From NCBI RefSeq assembly GCF_042675645.1, contig NZ_JBHTJH010000003.1, positions 62,001 through 126,000 of the forward strand: a DNA stretch of 64,000 nt, written 5' to 3'. Under the pieces are notes generated by a model. It was not told where the DNA came from, made no database searches, and saw only the letters and a list, made by a program, of their open reading frames with translations. The translations under genes were made by a program, and so were the position numbers. Numbering within the stretch: position 1 is the first letter of the stretch; each line of letters opens with the position of its first letter. Source of the stretch: Sungkyunkwania multivorans. Its GTDB lineage: Bacteria > Bacteroidota > Bacteroidia > Flavobacteriales > Flavobacteriaceae. Shown here piece by piece: positions 58,875 through 64,000 of this stretch.

Positions 58875-59312
58875 CTATTCTTCTGTGCTGTCTTTGATCT
58901 TCTCCCGCATCTTTTGTGATCTTTCGGTTTTATTTTTTGTTTCCTTTCTCTTCTCGTTAGAGGTTCGCATCTTCTTGTCAATGCTATCCTTTAATGCAAT
59001 GAAGCGCAGTTCCACTTTATTAAATAGTGCCGCATACTTTTGCGGGTTAGATGCGTAATAAATATTACTTTGAGCAAAGGAGAGACTATCTATTTGATAC
59101 TTCTCATAAATAAAATCTTCTGGTTTTATTTTCCAAGAACTCAAAGTCCCAGCACTATAACCCTTCGTGGCATTTAAAAAATAAACATCAAATAGAATAT
59201 CTTCCATCTTATCCTCTGAAATCAAATTCTCTGGTCTAGGCACCACTTCTTTTTCCTTACAGGAAATTAAAACTATCAGCAGAACAGATATGTAACAAAA
59301 AGGTATTCTCAT
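58875..59312 (-). CDS. DUF4296 lipoprotein
   Basis: 145 residues. Lipobox VLISC at about residue 18. DUF4296 core LISEDKMEDILFDVYFLNATKGY, then EDFIYEKYQIDSLSFAQSNIYYASNP. The C-terminal 30 residues are highly charged (Lys/Glu/Arg), likely coiled-coil. It overlaps pyrC by four bases, so it is translated with it. Function unknown; the pyrC-DUF4296 pairing is common in this family. Confidence 0.85.
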   Translation of the reverse strand: MRIPFCYISVLLIVLISCKEKEVVPRPENLISEDKMEDILFDVYFLNATKGYSAGTLSSWKIKPEDFIYEKYQIDSLSFAQSNIYYASNPQKYAALFNKVELRFIALKDSIDKKMRTSNEKRKETKNKTERSQKMREKIKDSTEE

Positions 59313-60646
59313 CGATCAAATGTTAAGCGCATTCCTTTTAGCTCGTCACTAAGTTGTCCGTTGTGGTATGCCAAATGCCCATTGATGAAGGTATGTGTTA
59401 TCTTGGATTGGAATGTTGTTCCTTCAAAAGGGGACCAACCGCATTTGTACAGCAAGTTGTCCTTGGAAACTGTCCAAGAATCATCGGGATCGATGAGCAC
59501 AAGATCAGCAAAATAGCCTTCCCTGATAAATCCTCTTTTCTCCACCTGGAAAAGAATTGCTGGATTATGGCTCATCTTCTGAACGATCTTTTCAATACTT
59601 ATCTTGCCTTGATGATACGCCTCCCACATGGCGACCATGGCATGCTGGACCAAGGGTCCGCCAGATGGCGCCTTGGTGTAGACATTTGCCTTCTCGCCTA
59701 AGGTGTGGGGTGCATGGTCTGTTGCGATCACATCGATACGATCATCTAACAGTGCCTCCCACAAGGCATCTTTATCTTGCTGCCCTTTTACGGCGGGATT
59801 CCACTTTATATGGGTTCCTTTTTCTTCATAATCCGCATCAGTGAACCATAAATGATGAATACATGCTTCTGCAGTGATCTTCTTTTTTTCCAATGGAATG
59901 TCATTCCTAAACAATTCCATCTCTTTGGCGGTGGAGAGATGAAAAACATGCAGCCTTGCGCCGGTCTCCTTCGCTAATTGGATGGCTCTTGATGATGACA
60001 GGTAGCATGCTTCCACACTCCTGATCTGTGGATGAAACCTTATCGGGATATCATCTCCATATTGCGCTATATACTTTGCTGTATTTGCTCTGATGGTCGC
60101 TTCATCTTCGCAATGGACAGAGATCAAGAGGTCGGTCTTAGAAAATATTTCTCTCAACACCTTCTCATCATCCACCAACATATTTCCTGTCGAAGATCCC
60201 AAGAAAAGCTTCAATCCTGCAACATTTCTTTTATCCACCTTAAGGATCTCCTTAAGATTATCGTTGGTGCCCCCAAACATAAAGGAAAAGTTGGCTGCCG
60301 AGGTTTTTTCTGCGATGGCAAATTTATCTTCCAAATGACCGATGGTCACCGTCTGTGGATTGGTATTGGGCATTTCGATAAAAGAGGTGATTCCGCCAGC
60401 CACAGCAGCCCTAGACTCGGTGGCTATGGTGGCCTTATGCGTTAGCCCAGGCTCCCGAAAATGTACTTGATCATCGATTGCTCCGGGTACGAGATACTTT
60501 CCGTTAGCATAGATTTCCTGTATATCATCATCGACCTTTAGGTCGGTGCCTATGCGCTTGATGTATTTTCCTTGGATGAGGACGTCGCATTGCTCTACAC
60601 GCCCTTCGTTGACTACCTTGGCATTTTTAATGAGATGGTTCCCCAT
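59309..60646 (-). CDS. pyrC: Dihydroorotase
   Basis: A 445-residue class I dihydroorotase of pyrimidine synthesis. The metal-binding motif is DQVHFREPGLTHKATI near residue 60, further zinc histidines are in SVHCEDEATI and HVFHLSTAKEM, and the catalytic Asp is in DVIATDHAPHTLGEK near 312. Full length. Its start lies inside the end of the glycosyltransferase gene (20-base overlap), indicating one operon GT2-pyrC-DUF4296. Confidence 0.96.
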   Translation of the reverse strand: MGNHLIKNAKVVNEGRVEQCDVLIQGKYIKRIGTDLKVDDDIQEIYANGKYLVPGAIDDQVHFREPGLTHKATIATESRAAVAGGITSFIEMPNTNPQTVTIGHLEDKFAIAEKTSAANFSFMFGGTNDNLKEILKVDKRNVAGLKLFLGSSTGNMLVDDEKVLREIFSKTDLLISVHCEDEATIRANTAKYIAQYGDDIPIRFHPQIRSVEACYLSSSRAIQLAKETGARLHVFHLSTAKEMELFRNDIPLEKKKITAEACIHHLWFTDADYEEKGTHIKWNPAVKGQQDKDALWEALLDDRIDVIATDHAPHTLGEKANVYTKAPSGGPLVQHAMVAMWEAYHQGKISIEKIVQKMSHNPAILFQVEKRGFIREGYFADLVLIDPDDSWTVSKDNLLYKCGWSPFEGTTFQSKITHTFINGHLAYHNGQLSDELKGMRLTFDR

Positions 60647-61379
60647 GATACTTTTGCTGTTTTGAGAAGATACTTCTTAATTTCATTCCTATGACCCCAA
60701 AAATAGCTTCAGAGAATATGGACGAACTCATTTTGGATTTTCCTCTGCTGCGATCGGTAAAAATGACTGACACTTCTTTGATCTTAAAGCCGCTGCGCCA
60801 AGCTTTGAACTTCAACTCGATTTGAAAGGCATAGCCCACAAAACGAATCTTATCTAGGTTGATGAATTCCAATACTTTTCTCGTGTAACAAACAAATCCG
60901 GCGGTAGTATCTTGTACGGGGATACCTGTAATGATACGCACATATTTGGATGCAAAATAGGACATGAGTACTCTGCTCATGGCCCAATTGACGACATTGA
61001 CCCCGTTGATGTACCTTGAACCGACAGCCATGTCGGCTCCTTCTTTTTTACAAGCATCATAAAGGCGGGCCAGATCTTTGGGATTGTGTGAGAAATCAGC
61101 ATCCATTTCAAAGATATAGTCATAGCTTCTGTCCAACGCCCATTTGAAACCGTGAATATAAGCAGTTCCTAAACCGTTTTTCCCAGCTCTCTTTTCCAAA
61201 AATAATCTGTCTGGAAACTCCTTTTGAAGTGTCGTTACCTTATCTGCTGTGCCATCGGGACTATTATCATCGACGATAAGCACATGGAATTCCTTTTCCT
61301 GCGAGAATACAGCTCTTATAATGTCATCGATGTTTTCGATTTCGTTATATGTTGGTATGATCACCAAGCTATCAACCAT
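60627..61379 (-). CDS. Polyprenol monophosphomannose synthase-like GT2
   Basis: About 250 residues from the ATG at 61379 (VDSLVIIPTYNEIENI); a longer frame would add 13 residues without support. GT-A fold with LIVDDNSPDGTADKV (DDNSPDGT), the catalytic MDADFSHNPKDL (DAD) and RSRGKSKMS. This is the dolichol/polyprenyl-phosphate mannose synthase (DPM1/Ppm1-like) pattern: GDP-mannose to lipid phosphate on the cytoplasmic face. No C-terminal membrane helices are needed in this subgroup. It is divergent from a GT39 gene. Confidence 0.88.
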   Translation of the reverse strand: MVDSLVIIPTYNEIENIDDIIRAVFSQEKEFHVLIVDDNSPDGTADKVTTLQKEFPDRLFLEKRAGKNGLGTAYIHGFKWALDRSYDYIFEMDADFSHNPKDLARLYDACKKEGADMAVGSRYINGVNVVNWAMSRVLMSYFASKYVRIITGIPVQDTTAGFVCYTRKVLEFINLDKIRFVGYAFQIELKFKAWRSGFKIKEVSVIFTDRSRGKSKMSSSIFSEAIFGVIGMKLRSIFSKQQKYHGEPSH

Positions 61380-61496
61380 GTATATGGATTTTTCGGAAAC
61401 AAAAATAATACTTTCCAATTCTTAATGCCGTACAATGTTTGCTTTAATATGCATTTAACACTTTCAACTAACACCAAATTGTTTAATTTTAACCGC

Positions 61497-63275
61497 ATGA
61501 AATGGCTTTCAAAATTCAAAGAAAACCCAAAAAAGACACTCCTGATATTTCTTGGGGCCATGCTGATCATCAATCTTCTCCAAGGTCTTTTTACCGACCT
61601 GATCTTTGATGAAGCCTATTATTGGTATTTTGCACAGAACCTCGACTGGGGCTACTTTGACCATCCGCCGATGATGGCGCTTTTCATTAAGATCAGTGGC
61701 CTGATCTTTGGCGGAGAGCTCGGTGTCCGATTCTTTGCCCCGTTTCTTTTCGCTGGCTCTATCTACCTTACCTGGCTGTTGATAGATTCTCCAAAAAGAG
61801 ATGAAAATATCCTACTCTTTTGTGCCATTGCCGTGGCCTTGCCATTGTTCAATGTGTATGGGTTCTTTATGTTACCGGACACGCCGCTCATCTTCTTTGG
61901 GGCCTTGTTCTTGTACGCATACAAACGATTCTTATCTTCCAATGCTTGGGTATGGGTGCTCTTATTAGGGTTTTCAATGGCGGCCTTGATGTATAGCAAA
62001 TATCATGCGATCCTTTTGATCTTGGGCATTCTAATTTCCCATCCAAAATTGTTGTTGAAATTCAGATTTTGGGTCGCTATCCTTTTTTCCTTGCTCCTGT
62101 TCCTACCACATTTGATGTGGCTCTACGAGACAGAGTTTTATACGCTGGAATATCACATCATAGAACGTGCGAAGACCAACTTTAAAGCGGGTAGGGTCTT
62201 TGAGTATATTGGTGGGCAACTTGGAGCAAGAGGCTTTATCTTTTTCTTTGTCTTTCTAGCTTTGTTCAAATTTAAAAGTCGCGATCGCTTTCAAAAAGGA
62301 TGTAAATATGTGGTCTTTACCGCATTGATATTTTTCTTGTTCAGCAGCTTCAAGAGAAACACCCAACCACAATGGACCATCGAAGTCATTGTACCTCTCA
62401 TGGTGATCAGCTTTTATTATTTGATTGAAAATGTCCGCTTTCAAAAATGGTTCTTTCGGTTGGCTTTGGTAAACCTGGCCGTTATCCTATTTGCAAGAAT
62501 AGCGCTGGTAAAGGAGGGATTGCTACCTATCAACTATGAAGCCCATGGCAACAAGACCTGGGTGGCCGATCTCTATGAGCAATCTGGAGGGCTGCCGGTC
62601 GTTTTTGAGAATTCCTATAGAGATGCCAGCATGTATGCCTTCTATGCAGGTGTCGACACTTATTCGGCCAATAACATCTTTTATAGAAAGAGCCAGTACG
62701 ACCTTGATAGTACCGAAATGAAGATGCAGGGAAAAAAAGTGGTTTATGTTCACAAAGGCAGCAGACCTTACGACATGAAAACATTTTCTGCCTATAAGCA
62801 GCGGACATTGAAGGGAAAGATCATCGACGAATTTCATTCGTACAGAAAGTTACGATGTGTGATTCCTCTTGAGGTATTGTCTCCAAATACTGCTGATCGA
62901 ATTCCTTTGGAAATTTTCAATCCGTATAACGAGGCGATCGATCTGAGAGAAGAAATCATCTTTCACGGTTTTTACTTGTTCGAAAACAACAAGATAGCCG
63001 CTGGTTTCACCTTTATCCCAGAGGAGATGAAGAATGGTGAAAGCATCATCATAGGACCCAATGAAACGCTAAGGCTCCATTTTTCTTTAAAGACCCCGTC
63101 AGAATTGAAACGCATCGAAATGGCCAACGAACTGAAAAAGAAAGAAGAGGATCGAAGGCCAGCATCGGAGATCGACGAGAAATATGAAAAGATCAAATTT
63201 TTCAGAGTTGCACTATCCGAATATGGTATCCCGCCAGGTTTTCAAGGACGCAGAATTGCAATAGACGAGCAATGA
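61497..63275 (+). CDS. Glycosyltransferase family 39 (ArnT-like)
   Basis: 592 residues from the ATG at 61497. A much longer in-frame start at 61224 would overlap the divergent GT2 gene and add a non-hydrophobic leader, so it is rejected. The first luminal loop has FDEAYYWYFAQNLDWGYFDHPPM, with the conserved acidic pair of GT39 catalysis, followed by ten or more transmembrane helices (to about 395) and a C-terminal periplasmic domain of about 190 residues. It uses a polyprenyl-phosphate sugar, perhaps the product of the neighbouring GT2. Confidence 0.88.
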   Translation: MKWLSKFKENPKKTLLIFLGAMLIINLLQGLFTDLIFDEAYYWYFAQNLDWGYFDHPPMMALFIKISGLIFGGELGVRFFAPFLFAGSIYLTWLLIDSPKRDENILLFCAIAVALPLFNVYGFFMLPDTPLIFFGALFLYAYKRFLSSNAWVWVLLLGFSMAALMYSKYHAILLILGILISHPKLLLKFRFWVAILFSLLLFLPHLMWLYETEFYTLEYHIIERAKTNFKAGRVFEYIGGQLGARGFIFFFVFLALFKFKSRDRFQKGCKYVVFTALIFFLFSSFKRNTQPQWTIEVIVPLMVISFYYLIENVRFQKWFFRLALVNLAVILFARIALVKEGLLPINYEAHGNKTWVADLYEQSGGLPVVFENSYRDASMYAFYAGVDTYSANNIFYRKSQYDLDSTEMKMQGKKVVYVHKGSRPYDMKTFSAYKQRTLKGKIIDEFHSYRKLRCVIPLEVLSPNTADRIPLEIFNPYNEAIDLREEIIFHGFYLFENNKIAAGFTFIPEEMKNGESIIIGPNETLRLHFSLKTPSELKRIEMANELKKKEEDRRPASEIDEKYEKIKFFRVALSEYGIPPGFQGRRIAIDEQ

Positions 63276-63934
63276 CGTATCATCTTCGACATATCGCGAC
63301 TGATGATTGGATGACCATAATTTTTATGACCTGTCTATTGCTTATCGTTACCTCAAAGGCCCTTTTTCCATTCCGCTTCATTCATTTCCACACCTTGCCA
63401 ACTTCCAATAAGTATCTGTTGCTATATGGCAAGGATAAGAACCCCATCCCCGCCCGATTTAACATTCTATTGTTCGTCGTGCAGGTCTTGTCGTTCTCTG
63501 CGCTGATCGTGCTTGCGCTGTATCAATTAGAAGTACGTTCCTCTGACGCGACTCTTTTCATACAGGTAACCACATTTTTGACGGCCTTTGTTGGTCTCAA
63601 GTATCTTTTAGAGAAGATCGTTGCAGTCACTTTTGAGTTTGAAGGTATTTTGGACCAATATAACTTTCAGAAGCTTAGCTATAGAAATCTGATCGCCCAA
63701 TATATTCTACCTCTGCTATTATTGACGACTTATGCCCCTTTCGGTCAAAAGACATTCTTTTTCGTAACTATTGTCCTATTTGGGCTACTAAATTGCATTT
63801 CTTTCTACATAGTTCTCAAAAATCATCAAAACTTAATTAGCAAGCACTTCTTTTATTTTATTTTGTATCTTTGCGCCTTTGAAATAGCACCCTATTTGAT
63901 CGTGTATAAACTTGTTTCAAATAGATACTTTTAA
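63272..63934 (+). CDS. DUF4271 membrane protein
   Basis: 220 residues with about six transmembrane helices (approximately 14-32, 66-85, 95-113, 138-155, 162-180, 190-210). The N-terminal DDWMTIIFMTCLLLIVTSK is characteristic of DUF4271. The ATG overlaps the GT39 stop (four bases), so it is coupled to it. It precedes hemD, a common flavobacterial order. Function unknown. Confidence 0.9.
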   Translation: MTYHLRHIATDDWMTIIFMTCLLLIVTSKALFPFRFIHFHTLPTSNKYLLLYGKDKNPIPARFNILLFVVQVLSFSALIVLALYQLEVRSSDATLFIQVTTFLTAFVGLKYLLEKIVAVTFEFEGILDQYNFQKLSYRNLIAQYILPLLLLTTYAPFGQKTFFFVTIVLFGLLNCISFYIVLKNHQNLISKHFFYFILYLCAFEIAPYLIVYKLVSNRYF

Positions 63935-63946
63935 ATTATTTCATAT

Positions 63947-64000
63947 ATGAAGGTTAAGACAATTTTGGTTTCTCAACCAGAACCAAAAGTAGAAAATTCC
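63947..64000 (+). CDS. hemD: Uroporphyrinogen-III synthase, 5' end only
   Basis: 18 codons at the right edge: MKVKTILVSQPEPKVENS, the typical start of flavobacterial uroporphyrinogen-III synthase (heme pathway), which usually follows a DUF4271 gene. The rest lies outside the window, so the call rests on this peptide and synteny. Confidence 0.75.
   Translation, partial: MKVKTILVSQPEPKVENS

Noticed and set aside
61224..61496. N-terminal extension of the GT39 gene
   Set aside because: Would overlap the divergent GT2 coding region and lacks a hydrophobic start; the ATG at 61497 begins a typical GT39 membrane protein.
1..64000. tRNA, rRNA, CRISPR array, prophage or transposase
   Set aside because: None was recognised by eye on either strand; the gaps between genes are short and were read for such signals, but no covariance search could be run.

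Overview
The window looks like chromosomal DNA of a marine-type Flavobacteriaceae (Bacteroidota). Several things point there. The respiratory chain is an alternative complex III (ACIII) operon joined to a caa3/aa3 oxidase. There are two secreted proteins with type IX secretion (T9SS) type A sorting domains, a SusC/CirA-like TonB receptor paired with a surface lipoprotein, and DUF4271, DUF4296, DUF3127 and DUF2490 family proteins. Many genes have Bacteroidota-type promoters (TAnnTTTG at -7, sometimes TTG/TTTG at -33). No rRNA, tRNA, CRISPR array, insertion sequence or prophage was seen. The window is mostly core genome with short accessory stretches.

Layout. 1-2.6 kb (-): ruvB, a cytochrome P450 and the 5' end of queG. 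2.7-14.4 kb (-): one respiratory operon, actABCDEF-coxB-coxA. 14.6-15.0 kb: a small SPOR-domain protein. 15.2-19.7 kb (-): rimP-nusA-infB. 19.9-26.1 kb (mostly +): a tandem UspA protein, an orphan cytosine-5 DNA methyltransferase, truB, a TonB-like protein, a thioredoxin-like protein, and a tag/PepSY-like/DUF2490 run. 26.0-31.6 kb (-): a secreted peptidylarginine-deiminase-like T9SS cargo, aat, a short-chain fatty acid transporter, DUF3127 and a flavin reductase, with a candidate small RNA on the opposite strand. 31.7-37.5 kb: a histidine kinase and a zinc-ribbon membrane protein, then a (-) block rich in Fe-S and redox functions (mrp, nfu, ferredoxin reductase, di-iron hydroxylase, [2Fe-2S] ferredoxin, HIT).

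37.7-41.9 kb: an outer-membrane-like protein, a frameshifted CBM21 lipoprotein, an alkyltransferase-like protein, trmB and a MurG-like glycosyltransferase. 41.8-52.3 kb is the most coherent accessory-looking region, a probable phosphate-starvation locus. It holds a PhoR/PhoB-like two-component system, a TonB receptor with a beta-helix lipoprotein, a MORN-repeat protein, an OprP/OprO-type porin and a PiT phosphate transporter with a PhoU-like tail. Several intergenic regions there carry TTAACAT-like heptamers at an exact 11-bp period, the geometry of a PhoB box, and one holds a candidate small RNA. 52.6-55.9 kb: a second T9SS cargo, a stand-alone LuxE-family protein and a YHS protein. 55.9-64 kb: a lipoprotein, tyrS, an SDR epimerase, DUF4296, pyrC, a polyprenol-phosphate mannose synthase-like GT2 divergent from a GT39 transferase, DUF4271, and the first codons of hemD.

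The ACIII operon oxidises quinol and passes electrons through its c-type hemes to the oxidase encoded just downstream. The mrp/nfu/ferredoxin block can build and reduce Fe-S electron carriers that could feed the di-iron hydroxylase and perhaps the distant P450. The Pho-like block would sense low phosphate and install outer-membrane (TonB receptor, porin) and inner-membrane (PiT) uptake. Functions come from motif and family recognition by eye. Regulatory sites and small RNAs are predictions.
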